Assembly (NCBI GenBank): GCA_003280185.1
Contig: QCFP01000018.1
Location: forward strand, 1 to 13,839
Origin: Prochlorococcus sp. AG-363-L02
GTDB taxonomy: Bacteria > Cyanobacteriota > Cyanobacteriia > PCC-6307 > Cyanobiaceae
Length of the DNA: 13,839 nucleotides
Direction: 5' to 3'
Translations under genes and position numbers: made by a program
Notes under the pieces: model-generated
The model's database searches: none
What the model was told of the DNA's origin: nothing
What the model saw: the letters and a program-made list of their open reading frames with translations, nothing else
Shown: piece by piece, positions 1 to 6,467 of the stretch
How positions within the stretch are numbered: the stretch's first letter is position 1
Layout: the number at the start of each line of letters is the position of its first letter

Positions 1-1034
1 GACCTTCTCCTGAATCAATTCGTTCAATGGGTGACAAGTCGACAGCAAAAGCAACTATGCAAAACGTCGGCGTTCCAACTGTTCCAGGCAGCAAAGGGTT
101 ATTAAAAAGTCCAGAAGAAGCTGCTGAATTGGCTAAAGGGATGGGATATCCCGTAATGATTAAAGCCACTGCTGGTGGGGGTGGAAGAGGAATGAGACTT
201 GTAAACAAACCAGAACAACTTGAAAACCTTTATAAAGCTGCACAGGGCGAAGCAGAAGCTGCCTTTGGGAATTCTGGCCTATATATGGAAAAATTCATTG
301 ACCGGCCAAGACACGTAGAAGTTCAGGTTCTCGCAGATAGACATGGCAACGTGGTGCATTTAGGTGAACGTGATTGCTCAATCCAAAGAAGACATCAGAA
401 GCTTCTAGAGGAATCACCTAGTCCAGCACTTGACCCTGAACTAAGGCTTCGTATGGGCAACGCAGCTGTTTCTGCAGCTAAGAGTATTAATTACGAAGGT
501 GCTGGCACTGTGGAATTCCTACTTGACCGCAACGGCAATTTCTATTTCATGGAAATGAATACGCGCATTCAAGTAGAGCACCCTGTCACAGAAATGGTTA
601 CTGGCATTGACCTGATCGCTGAGCAGCTCAGAATCGCTGGCGATGAAGCAATCAGTTTCAAACAATCGGATGTAAACCTAAACGGCCATGCAATTGAATG
701 TCGCATCAATGCTGAAGACTCGTCTCACAACTTCCGCCCTTCACCTGGTCGAATAACTGGTTGGCTTCCCCCAGGAGGTCCAGGAGTGCGAGTTGATAGT
801 CACGTTTATACGGGTTATGAGATTCCACCCTTTTATGACTCTCTCATTGGGAAAGTAATTGTTTGGGGTCACGATAGAGAAACAGCACTAAAGAGAATGC
901 AACGCGCACTAAACGAATGTGCTGTTACTGGAATTCCAACAACTATTGACTTTCATCTGGTTTTACTCAATCGGGATGAATTCCTCAAAGGAGATGTGCA
1001 CACTAAATTCGTTGAGCAGGAGATGCTTCCTTAA
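1..1034 (+). CDS. accC: Biotin carboxylase subunit of acetyl-CoA carboxylase, 5' end cut off by window
   Basis: AccC carboxylates the biotin on AccB with ATP and bicarbonate, the first half-reaction of acetyl-CoA carboxylase in fatty acid synthesis (cytoplasmic). The frame is open from the window edge, reading [12 protein letters not shown], the family's sequence about 100 residues into the protein. About 343 of an expected ~447 residues are present, so the ATG at 27 is internal and not the start. Visible landmarks of the ATP-grasp fold are the glycine-rich loop GGGGRGM (about nt 171-194), HQK (393-401), and [10 protein letters not shown] (552 onward), which carries the metal- and bicarbonate-binding Glu, Asn and Arg. 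The C-terminal biotin carboxylase domain follows (RINAED, then GVRVDSH). No key residue is missing in the visible part. The gene ends 13 nt from the convergent yggT stop, with no terminator hairpin visible between them. Confidence 0.97.
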   Translation, partial: PSPESIRSMGDKSTAKATMQNVGVPTVPGSKGLLKSPEEAAELAKGMGYPVMIKATAGGGGRGMRLVNKPEQLENLYKAAQGEAEAAFGNSGLYMEKFIDRPRHVEVQVLADRHGNVVHLGERDCSIQRRHQKLLEESPSPALDPELRLRMGNAAVSAAKSINYEGAGTVEFLLDRNGNFYFMEMNTRIQVEHPVTEMVTGIDLIAEQLRIAGDEAISFKQSDVNLNGHAIECRINAEDSSHNFRPSPGRITGWLPPGGPGVRVDSHVYTGYEIPPFYDSLIGKVIVWGHDRETALKRMQRALNECAVTGIPTTIDFHLVLLNRDEFLKGDVHTKFVEQEMLP

Positions 1035-1047
1035 TCGAAGACAAACA

Positions 1048-1365
1048 CTATTTCCCCAACAAAATTTGCGACAAGACTCCTTGCTGCCCTACCAATAATT
1101 CCCTAGCCAAGCTTACTAAGCCCAACCAAATAACCGGCGTAACATCTACACCACCAATTGGAGGAACAATTCTTCTTGTAAGAGCCAAAAAAGGCTCTGT
1201 TGGCAATCCAATCAAGGGCCAAAAGCCCTTACTGAGATTGACCTGTGGATACCAAGTCATAACAATTCTCACTAAGAAGGTCAAAGTCCAAATAGCCAAG
1301 GCAATACCAAGGACTACATGCAACATTGGAAGACCTTGGAGGATGAAGGGAGTCACAAAGCTCAA
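1048..1365 (-). CDS. YggT/Ycf19 family small membrane protein
   Basis: This is a protein of up to 105 residues with two hydrophobic segments (about residues 15-37 and 77-95) separated by the family's motif region: R-x-x-x-TWYPQ, GFWPLIGLPTEPFL and RRIVPPIGGVDVTPV. YggT/Ycf19 proteins are inner- or thylakoid-membrane proteins; in cyanobacteria and plastids they have been linked to thylakoid or nucleoid organisation, but the biochemical role is not settled. The start is uncertain. TTG at 1365 gives 105 residues, GTG at 1356 gives 102 and ATG at 1326 gives 92, and none has a strong Shine-Dalgarno sequence. A start at 1365 or 1356 leaves a fuller first membrane segment. The gene is divergent from psbX and convergent with accC (13 nt between stops). 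Confidence 0.88.
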   Translation of the reverse strand: MSFVTPFILQGLPMLHVVLGIALAIWTLTFLVRIVMTWYPQVNLSKGFWPLIGLPTEPFLALTRRIVPPIGGVDVTPVIWLGLVSLARELLVGQQGVLSQILLGK

Positions 1366-1390
1366 AAAGATCCGTTAATTAATCGTAGAA

Positions 1391-1400
1391 AAGTGCACTT
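1391..1400. promoter_or_regulatory. 10-bp perfect palindrome between yggT and psbX
   Basis: AAGTGCACTT is a perfect 10-bp palindrome lying in the 79-bp gap between the divergent yggT (start 1365) and psbX (start 1445). A position between two divergent genes would suit an operator. It does not match the NtcA pattern GTA-N8-TAC, and no regulator can be named from the sequence. A chance palindrome of this length is possible. Confidence 0.25.
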
Positions 1401-1444
1401 CTATCTTTAGGATTGGTTTGGTCTTGCCCAAGTAAACCACTGCC

Positions 1445-1558
1445 ATGACACCTTCTCTAATAAACCTCTTGCTAAGCCTAGTCGGCGCGATAGTTCTTCT
1501 TGTCCCAGCCGCTAGTGCACTTATTTGGGTAAGCCAAAAAGATCAAGTCTCAAGATAG
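1445..1558 (+). CDS. psbX: Photosystem II reaction centre protein X
   Basis: PsbX is a single-span thylakoid membrane subunit at the edge of photosystem II, near cytochrome b559, and is associated with quinone turnover at the QB site. The 37-residue product begins MTPSLINLL, has one hydrophobic segment (about residues 5-28), and ends ALIWVSQKDQVSR. This matches the cyanobacterial PsbX pattern of an MTPSL start and an (I/W)-x-SQ(K/R)D tail, and the length is close to the usual ~39. The ATG at 1445 has no clear Shine-Dalgarno sequence upstream, which is common in cyanobacteria. It is followed after 115 nt by ycf66 on the same strand, with a hairpin-rich gap between them, and is divergent from yggT. 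Confidence 0.9.
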   Translation: MTPSLINLLLSLVGAIVLLVPAASALIWVSQKDQVSR

Positions 1559-1616
1559 GCAAAAAAACCCTATAAAGAAAGCCCCCTTGAGAACTACTAG
1601 CGCAGTTCTTAAACTT

Positions 1617-1660
1617 ATAAGCAATAGGGAGGTTTAGAACCCTGCCTTACGTACTTTTTT
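1617..1660 (+). terminator. Possible intrinsic terminator or attenuator after psbX
   Basis: The TAAGGCA/TGCCTTA hairpin (1617-1623 with 1643-1649) is followed, after five bases (CGTAC), by a run of six T (1655-1660). This is the only T-run after a hairpin in the psbX-ycf66 gap. The 5-base spacing is longer than in a typical terminator, so termination may be partial. It would then act as an attenuator, letting some psbX transcripts read into ycf66. Confidence 0.35.
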
Positions 1661-1666
1661 AGGGGG
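1661..1666 (+). promoter_or_regulatory. Ribosome binding site of ycf66
   Basis: AGGGGG lies 7 nt before the TTG at 1674. It supports that non-ATG start over any later one, and it is the strand that the closing stem of the upstream RNA fold would cover. Confidence 0.7.
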
Positions 1667-1673
1667 CCAAACA

Positions 1674-2645
1674 TTGGTCAATGCCAGTCTTAATTGGGCA
1701 AGCATAGTCGGCATAGTGCTGGCGGTATGTGGTGCTGGCCTTTATTTCATGCGCTCATGGAAGCCAGCATTAGCACGAGATTACGATGTCTTTTTTGCTG
1801 CTATAGGTCTACTTTGTGGTGGGATTCTATTTTTTCAAGGCTGGCGATTAGATCCTATTCTGCAATTTGGACAATTCCTTCTTGCTGGAACAACAGTCTT
1901 TTTCGGTTACGAAAGTGTTCGCCTAAGAGGCATCGCCGCAGACCAAGCCAGGAGATCTTCATATTTTGATGAAGACCCACTCCCTACATCAATGCCTGGC
2001 TCAAGAAATTCTGAGGGTTGGGACGAATCATTTGAACCGTATGAAAGATTTGACGAGCCCAGTCGTGTCAAACGACGCTTCACTGGCCAAGGTGCTGCTC
2101 AATCTGATGAAAGAGAGGAAGATTCATACCGCTCGAGAAGAACATCACGAGTAGCCATTCCTGAAGAAGCAGCAAGCAGAATCAGAAATAACAGAGGGAG
2201 CAGTCAGGCAAACAACTGGAGTGAAAGCACTGAGCGATCTAGGCGTATGTCGAGATTCAGAGGTGGGGATGAAAGGTTAAGCCAAGAAACATTTGGAGAA
2301 CGACGTAATGCAAGGCAATCTCAAAGGCGAGGGAGTCGCCCATCTGCAAACCCTCAAAGAAACCGTGGGGAGTCTTTCGAGCAAAAAACACAATCATCAA
2401 CACTTCAGAACGAGAATTCCTCAGCGATGGGAAGAAGAAGAGGGCCTCAAGGGTCTCCTATAAGACCAGAACCAGAAGACGCTGCATTCACTCAAAGTAG
2501 GCCAAGATCAGTAGCACCCCAAAACCAAAACTCCGATAGAGAAAACAGAGGTCAATCTGGTAGCGGCTATTCAAAACGTCCTTCTCCAAGAAAAACACCT
2601 CGTCCCTCTAAGCCAAGGGATAACAATGCTCGCTTTGACGATTAA
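1674..2645 (+). CDS. ycf66: Ycf66 family membrane protein with long Arg/Ser-rich tail
   Basis: The first ~85 residues are the Ycf66 domain: MVNASLNWASIVG, AGLYFMRSW, ALARDYDVFFAAIGLLCGGIL, FFQGWRLDPIL and then FFGYESVRLRG. It contains three hydrophobic segments (about 8-25, 38-55 and 60-78). Ycf66 is found in cyanobacteria and some plastids. Its function is not established; a thylakoid or plasma membrane location is inferred. Residues ~86-323 form a hydrophilic tail rich in Arg, Ser, Gln, Asn and Pro, with clusters such as RRMSRFRGG, RRGSRPS and MGRRRGP. It looks disordered and basic. The TTG start is supported by AGGGGG 7 nt upstream and by the family's usual MVN start. The end overlaps the next gene by 20 nt, so the three genes from here to 3669 are probably co-transcribed. 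Confidence 0.88.
   Translation: MVNASLNWASIVGIVLAVCGAGLYFMRSWKPALARDYDVFFAAIGLLCGGILFFQGWRLDPILQFGQFLLAGTTVFFGYESVRLRGIAADQARRSSYFDEDPLPTSMPGSRNSEGWDESFEPYERFDEPSRVKRRFTGQGAAQSDEREEDSYRSRRTSRVAIPEEAASRIRNNRGSSQANNWSESTERSRRMSRFRGGDERLSQETFGERRNARQSQRRGSRPSANPQRNRGESFEQKTQSSTLQNENSSAMGRRRGPQGSPIRPEPEDAAFTQSRPRSVAPQNQNSDRENRGQSGSGYSKRPSPRKTPRPSKPRDNNARFDD
2615..2620 (+). promoter_or_regulatory. Ribosome binding site of the first lipoprotein gene, inside ycf66
   Basis: AAGGGA ends 5 nt before the ATG at 2626, within the last codons of ycf66. It supports this start despite the 20-nt overlap with ycf66. Confidence 0.5.
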
Positions 2646-3180
2646 TTATTTCCACAAAAGAGGAAAGTTTTTAATCTCATTTGTCCTCAGCTTTGGACTT
2701 TCTAGCTGCACATCCTCTTTAGAAGGTTCAATTAGCGATGGTTTCATCCAAAGCAAACAGGAACCAGCATTAAGTGGCAACGGCGAGAAGCTCGCTTTCA
2801 TCATTGATAAACTCGGCCGACCAACTATCCAGCTACGCGATATTAAAAGTGGTCAAATTCATTCTTTAAGACATTTTTCTAGAAACCAACCACATAGCTC
2901 ACCTTCACTCAGCTGGAGTGGACGTTATTTAGCCGTCATCATTCAACGAGGAAATCGTCGCTTGGTAACAATAGAAGATCGTTTAACAGGAAAGCTTTAT
3001 TCCTTTCCCCTTATCGGGGAAAGGACTCCTATTCGAGTCAATCTCTCACCTGATGCAAGCACCTTAGCCATACAACTCGCACATCAAGGTAAATGGAAGG
3101 TCGAAGTGTTTGACCTAAGGCATTTTCTTAGCCCTGATATTTCCAAAAATAGATCTTTAAGTAATTCAAATACTAAATAA
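2626..3180 (+). CDS. Putative lipoprotein with three TolB/PD40-like propeller repeats
   Basis: The 184-residue product starts with a lipoprotein signal: a basic KRGK, a hydrophobic FLISFVLSFG, and a lipobox LSSC with Cys28 as the likely lipidated residue. After it come three repeats of the PD40/TolB blade pattern, about residues 47-78 (EPALSGNGEKLAFI), 92-124 (SPSLSWSGRYLAVI) and 136-164 (RVNLSPDASTLAIQ, ending EVFDL). Each is a short loop followed by a 'G/D-x-x-LA' strand and a 'G-(K/R)' turn. Full TolB propellers have six or seven blades, so this is about half. It is probably anchored on the periplasmic or lumenal side of a membrane. It overlaps ycf66 by 20 nt and abuts a paralogue. The specific function is unknown; PD40 repeats usually bind proteins rather than catalyse. 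Confidence 0.8.
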   Translation: MLALTINYFHKRGKFLISFVLSFGLSSCTSSLEGSISDGFIQSKQEPALSGNGEKLAFIIDKLGRPTIQLRDIKSGQIHSLRHFSRNQPHSSPSLSWSGRYLAVIIQRGNRRLVTIEDRLTGKLYSFPLIGERTPIRVNLSPDASTLAIQLAHQGKWKVEVFDLRHFLSPDISKNRSLSNSNTK

Positions 3181-3669
3181 ATGAGGGTTTCTCGTTTCTT
3201 AATAAGTGCAACAATACTGCTAAGCATTAGCTCATGTAGTAAAGCATTACTGAGGCCAATTCCAATTATAAATAGTTTACTGCTAAAAACAGCTACAACT
3301 CATAGGGAACCATCTCTTGGGAATGATTTATTGGTCACACTAGCTAATAAACAGGGTAAAGAAATTATTGAATTAATAAATATAAGAAATGGGAAAAAAA
3401 TTGCCTTGCCAGGCGCCAACAAATTTGATGCACAAGTCATCAGTATAAGTATTAATTCTGATGGAGAACGAATGGCACTAATAAGACAACGTGGATCAAA
3501 AACAGAACTTTTGATTTATCGACGAAGATTAGGAACTATTCAAAAGTTAGAAATCATTCCACAAGGAGTACCAAAACAAGTTTCTATAGATGCAGAAGGA
3601 AGAGTCTTGGCAGTACAAGTTAGTCGCAATGGAAGGTGGGATATTGACCTAATTCAAATCAAAAGTTAA
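3181..3669 (+). CDS. Putative lipoprotein, paralogue of the gene upstream, TolB/PD40-like repeats
   Basis: This 162-residue protein has a lipoprotein signal (MRVSRFLISATILL, lipobox ISSC, Cys19). The body aligns with the preceding protein throughout: EPSLGNDLLVTLAN with EPALSGNGEKLAFI, SINSDGERMALIRQRGSK with SWSGRYLAVIIQRGNR, and VSIDAEGRVLAVQVSRNGRWDIDLI with VNLSPDASTLAIQLAHQGKWKVEVF. Blades 2 and 3 are better preserved than blade 1, which is degenerate. The pair clearly arose by duplication and then diverged. The ATG directly follows the neighbour's TAA (TAAATG) and no Shine-Dalgarno sequence is evident, so translation is probably coupled to the upstream gene. Only 4 nt separate its stop from that of the convergent HLIP gene. 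The specific function is unknown. Confidence 0.78.
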   Translation: MRVSRFLISATILLSISSCSKALLRPIPIINSLLLKTATTHREPSLGNDLLVTLANKQGKEIIELINIRNGKKIALPGANKFDAQVISISINSDGERMALIRQRGSKTELLIYRRRLGTIQKLEIIPQGVPKQVSIDAEGRVLAVQVSRNGRWDIDLIQIKS

Positions 3670-3673
3670 ATGA

Positions 3674-3913
3674 TCAGCGCAAAAAGCCTGCCCAATGAAG
3701 AAAAGCTTGACCACTCAAGACTTCAATCATCAAAACACTAACAAGACCAAGCATTGCGAAACGGCCATTTACTCTTTCTGCATAGGCACTCCATCCAAAG
3801 GCTGGAATGTCGTCGGTTGTGGCACTTGGGGCTGAGTCTGGTGCCTCTACATTTGAGTCTTCCAATGGTTCTTTGCCATTAGCATGTTCTTTTGAATCAC
3901 TTGATTGGGTCAT
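3674..3913 (-). CDS. hli: High-light-inducible (HLIP) chlorophyll-binding stress protein
   Basis: This is a 79-residue protein with a charged N-terminal half (residues 1-35, rich in Glu, Asp, Ser and Ala) and one C-terminal membrane helix. The helix carries the chlorophyll a/b-binding motif ExxNxR, here E46, N49 and R51 in AERVNGRFAM, followed by LGLVSVLMIEVLSGQ and a typical FLHWAGFL end. HLIPs bind chlorophyll and carotenoid in thylakoids and protect photosystem assembly under light or nutrient stress. The ATG at 3913 was chosen. A longer reading from 3982 would add a segment that lies out of frame inside the ABC gene and has no family support. The gene overlaps the 3' end of the ABC transporter by 17 nt and is probably read on the same message. 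Confidence 0.9.
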   Translation of the reverse strand: MTQSSDSKEHANGKEPLEDSNVEAPDSAPSATTDDIPAFGWSAYAERVNGRFAMLGLVSVLMIEVLSGQAFLHWAGFLR

Positions 3914-5924
3914 TTTGTAAGGGGTTATCAATGTTGAAGTTATAGCCAGAGGCCGGGAAGAGCTCCCAACCACCATAACCATCGAGTTCTAAGACAGTAT
4001 CGTGAAAATCCCTAAGTGTAGGCCTATGGCCAACACTCACAAATGCCATTTCACGATTCGAAAGAAGCTTATATAAATGCCTTTCAGTACTAACGTCTAA
4101 AGCACTGGTAGCCTCATCAAGAACTACAAAGCTTGGGGAATTTAAAAGCAGTCTTGCAAAGGCTAACCTTTGCTGTTCCCCTAGAGATAGCAATCTTTGC
4201 CAATCCTGTTTAACATCAAAATCTGGATAGCGATCATTAATTTCTGGCAATCTAACTTCTGCTAAAACAGACCTAAGATGTTGATTACTAAATCGACTGG
4301 CATCTTGGGGATAACATAATTGTTCTCTAAGAGTTCCAAGAATCATATATGGCTTCTGAGGTATAAATAATAGCTCTGATAGAGAAGGCCTTTGCACTTC
4401 TCCTTTATAAGGTGGCCAAAGCCCACTGACCAATCTAAGAAATGAGGTTTTACCACAACCACTAGGGCCTACAACTAAAACCTTCTGCTCACGGCCAACT
4501 TCAAGTGATAAATCTTTAATCAGGCAACGTTCACTTTGAGGAGGAACTAACTCTATATTTTTCAATACAATTGACTCACTCTGAAGAGCATTATCAGTAT
4601 CCACATTAGTCAAATCAGAGCTTATCTCCTCAACTTTCCCTTGGAACGCTTCTAATCTACTAATCGAAGCAGAAAAGGCAGCTAATCGATCTATATTATT
4701 TACTATATAACTCACAGATCCCAAAACCTGACTAAACGCTATGAATGCCTGTCCAAAGACTCCAAAGTCAACTTGTCTTGCAAAATAAATCGGTGCAATC
4801 ACTAACCAAGGTAAAAACCTTGAGAAATAATCATATGAACGCTGGATAACACTAATAAGAGCCTCCCATACAATCAATTTATTGTAGTTATCAATTGCAC
4901 CATTCAGTCTTCTTTGAGCTTCTTTCGCTTCTTGTTTTTCACCTCTATAAAAAGCAATAGACTCCGCATTGTCCCGAATATGAACCAAGCCATAGCGAAA
5001 ATCAGCCTCAAGTCTCAACTGCTGATTGTTAAGCGCAACCAGCTTTCGACTTGCAAATATAACTAATGCAGTTCCCCCAAACGAATAAATCAAAAGCCAT
5101 AAAGCAAGTTTTGAACTAATACTCCAAAGGACAATAATAAAACTAAAAAAAGTGAGTAATGCAGCTAATATTTCTACAGTAACGCTTAGGCTAGTACTAG
5201 TAAAACTTGCCGTATCTTGAGAAATTCTTTGGTCTGGATTATCAATTTCCTCGGCTTCCTCGTCATTAGGCGTCAACAAATAATATGCACGATTACTCAT
5301 ATAACGATTAAGCATTCTGCCGCTTAACCACTTTCTCCATAAAAGGCCTAAACGCGGGACCAAATAACTTTGTAAAGCTCGAATAGGTAAAGCAAGAACA
5401 AGGCAAAAAGCATAAATCGCTACTACTTTCCAAAAGCCATCTTGGTCATAGCCTACAAGAGCATTTTCAACATTTCTAGCTACAAAGCTAATTCCTACAT
5501 TGATGCCATTTATCACAAGAATTAGCAACAAAATGCTCCCGAGGATTACCCAAGGGACCCATCTACCGCCTCTTAATTTTGTACGGGACAAAGCAAAGCA
5601 AAGAATGCCCCCAAGCATAAGAATAGTAATAATTGAGCCCGCCGGACTGCTCCAAACCCCCAAAACCTTTTCGGGTACACCAGGTAAAAATCTTCCTTGA
5701 AATTCAGGCGCAAATGAGCCGAGGCCAGACACTAACGCTGTCAAAAGGAATAATGTCAGGCCAACAACAACCGTCAACAAGGAAAATATCAGCAACAAAA
5801 ACTGCCAAGCACTTGTCTCCTCAACAGGAAGGAAATAGGGTTGAGCAAGTCTTCGCAGCTTTCCAAGCTGTTGCCTAAAACCTTGGAAAGGTTTTGGAAT
5901 TGAAGCACTCTTAGATATAGACAT
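3897..5924 (-). CDS. ABC transporter, fused membrane and ATPase domains, SbmA/BacA/ABCD type
   Basis: This is a 675-residue half-transporter. The membrane part (residues ~40-400) has hydrophobic segments near 41-66, 96-113, 123-148, 167-184, 252-270, 273-292 and 370-382. It carries the subfamily marker IDNPDQRISQD (227-237) and the EAA-like stretch RYGLVHIRDNAESIAFYRGE (310-329), as in SbmA/BacA, YddA and the peroxisomal ABCD transporters. The ATPase has Walker A GPSGCGKT (486-493), Q-loop Q523, signature LSLGEQQ (579-585), Walker B FVVLDE (599-604), D-loop SALD (607-610) and switch H633, all intact. It presumably works as a homodimer. The substrate cannot be read from the sequence; relatives move peptides, cobalamin or acyl-CoA. 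It starts 9 nt after the HIT gene and overlaps hli by 17 nt. No clear ribosome binding site precedes the ATG. Confidence 0.93.
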   Translation of the reverse strand: MSISKSASIPKPFQGFRQQLGKLRRLAQPYFLPVEETSAWQFLLLIFSLLTVVVGLTLFLLTALVSGLGSFAPEFQGRFLPGVPEKVLGVWSSPAGSIITILMLGGILCFALSRTKLRGGRWVPWVILGSILLLILVINGINVGISFVARNVENALVGYDQDGFWKVVAIYAFCLVLALPIRALQSYLVPRLGLLWRKWLSGRMLNRYMSNRAYYLLTPNDEEAEEIDNPDQRISQDTASFTSTSLSVTVEILAALLTFFSFIIVLWSISSKLALWLLIYSFGGTALVIFASRKLVALNNQQLRLEADFRYGLVHIRDNAESIAFYRGEKQEAKEAQRRLNGAIDNYNKLIVWEALISVIQRSYDYFSRFLPWLVIAPIYFARQVDFGVFGQAFIAFSQVLGSVSYIVNNIDRLAAFSASISRLEAFQGKVEEISSDLTNVDTDNALQSESIVLKNIELVPPQSERCLIKDLSLEVGREQKVLVVGPSGCGKTSFLRLVSGLWPPYKGEVQRPSLSELLFIPQKPYMILGTLREQLCYPQDASRFSNQHLRSVLAEVRLPEINDRYPDFDVKQDWQRLLSLGEQQRLAFARLLLNSPSFVVLDEATSALDVSTERHLYKLLSNREMAFVSVGHRPTLRDFHDTVLELDGYGGWELFPASGYNFNIDNPLQNDPIK

Positions 5925-5933
5925 TTCGAGAGG

Positions 5934-6275
5934 TTAGCCAGGAGGCCACGTTAAAGGACGGCCGCCAATTAAATGAACATGCAGATGAAAAACAGTCTGA
6001 CCTGCACCTTCCCCACAATTAATAACTGTCCTCCAATCCTCTAGCCCTTCTTGCTTAGCAACAAGATTTGCGACCAAAATCAAATGCCCCAAAAGCTCAG
6101 CATCCTCTGGCAATGCCTCCTTAAGACTAGGAAGGGGCTTTCTGGGTATCACTAAAACATGAACAGGAGCCTGAGGCTCAATATCACGAAACGCCAAACA
6201 TTTTTCATCACTATAAACCTCATCACAAGGAATTGCTCCGGAAAGGATTCTGCCAAAAATTGTTTCGTTGGTCAT
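5934..6275 (-). CDS. HIT-family (HINT-like) nucleotide hydrolase
   Basis: The 113-residue protein is close to the usual ~110-115 of HINT proteins, which hydrolyse AMP linked to amines or similar purine nucleoside phosphoramidates. The histidine triad is HLHVHL with H97, H99 and H101; H99 would be the nucleophile, by family knowledge. Other HINT features are TIFGRILSGAIPC at the N-terminus, AFRDIEPQAPVHVLVIP in the middle, and GEGAGQTVFH before the triad. It is cytosolic and its physiological substrate in cyanobacteria is not known. The ATG at 6275 has no Shine-Dalgarno sequence, but an inverted repeat sits 10 nt upstream. The ABC transporter gene follows after only 9 nt, so the two are probably co-transcribed. 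Confidence 0.93.
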   Translation of the reverse strand: MTNETIFGRILSGAIPCDEVYSDEKCLAFRDIEPQAPVHVLVIPRKPLPSLKEALPEDAELLGHLILVANLVAKQEGLEDWRTVINCGEGAGQTVFHLHVHLIGGRPLTWPPG

Positions 6276-6285
6276 AGCAAAAACA

Positions 6286-6313
6286 AGCTCTTGGGGGTTA
6301 AGGGGGAAGAGCT
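6286..6313 (-). promoter_or_regulatory. Inverted repeat just before the HIT start codon
   Basis: Arms AAGAGCT and AGCTCTT (6286-6292 and 6307-6313) are perfect 7-bp complements around a 14-base spacer that reads CCCCC-TTAA-CCCCC on the gene's strand. The element ends 10 nt before the ATG at 6275. As RNA it would be a hairpin with a C-rich loop in the 5' leader; as DNA it could be an operator. A second palindrome, AGCTATAGCT (6310-6319), overlaps its outer arm. No matching regulator is recognised. Confidence 0.35.
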
Positions 6314-6467
6314 ATAGCTACTTAAAAGAAAGCAAACTAATCGGAAAGGTATCCACTTGATAGCTTGATACTCTCTAAAAGGACCATGAAGCTCATCAAT
6401 TGATTTAAGACAAGGTTGCACAAGACCTTTTAACCAGCTCACCAAAAAGCATGACTAGCTTATTGAA

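Larger units (their letters stand above)
1580..1667 (+). promoter_or_regulatory. Candidate structured RNA leader of ycf66 that would mask its ribosome binding site
   Basis: Three complementary pairs nest neatly in the psbX-ycf66 gap. The closing stem is GCCCCCT (1580-1586) with AGGGGGC (1661-1667), 7 perfect pairs, six of them G-C. Its 3' strand contains the AGGGGG Shine-Dalgarno sequence of ycf66. Immediately inside lies a hairpin TGAGAACT (1587-1594) with AGTTCTTA (1603-1610), 8 pairs including one G-T, loop of 8. Next is TAAGGCA (1617-1623) with TGCCTTA (1643-1649), 7 perfect pairs, with an inner GGTT/AACC pair. Together they would make a three-way junction that blocks translation of ycf66 when closed. 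This is read by eye; no known riboswitch family is recognised and no ligand is proposed. Confidence 0.45.

Noticed and set aside
1694..2154. Two open frames on the plus strand within ycf66
   Set aside because: They lie in other frames of a well-supported gene, resemble no family and have biased composition from the Arg-rich tail.
3914..3982. Longer N-terminus for the HLIP starting at 3982
   Set aside because: The added residues come from an out-of-frame reading of the ABC gene; HLIPs normally begin with a short charged region like the one starting at 3913.
5500..5878. Open frames on the plus strand opposite the ABC transporter
   Set aside because: They are antisense to membrane-segment codons and have no recognisable domain or start signal.
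6412..6429. Hairpin AAGGT/ACCTT downstream of rpsU as a terminator
   Set aside because: Only 5 bp, and the gene strand lacks a T-run after it.
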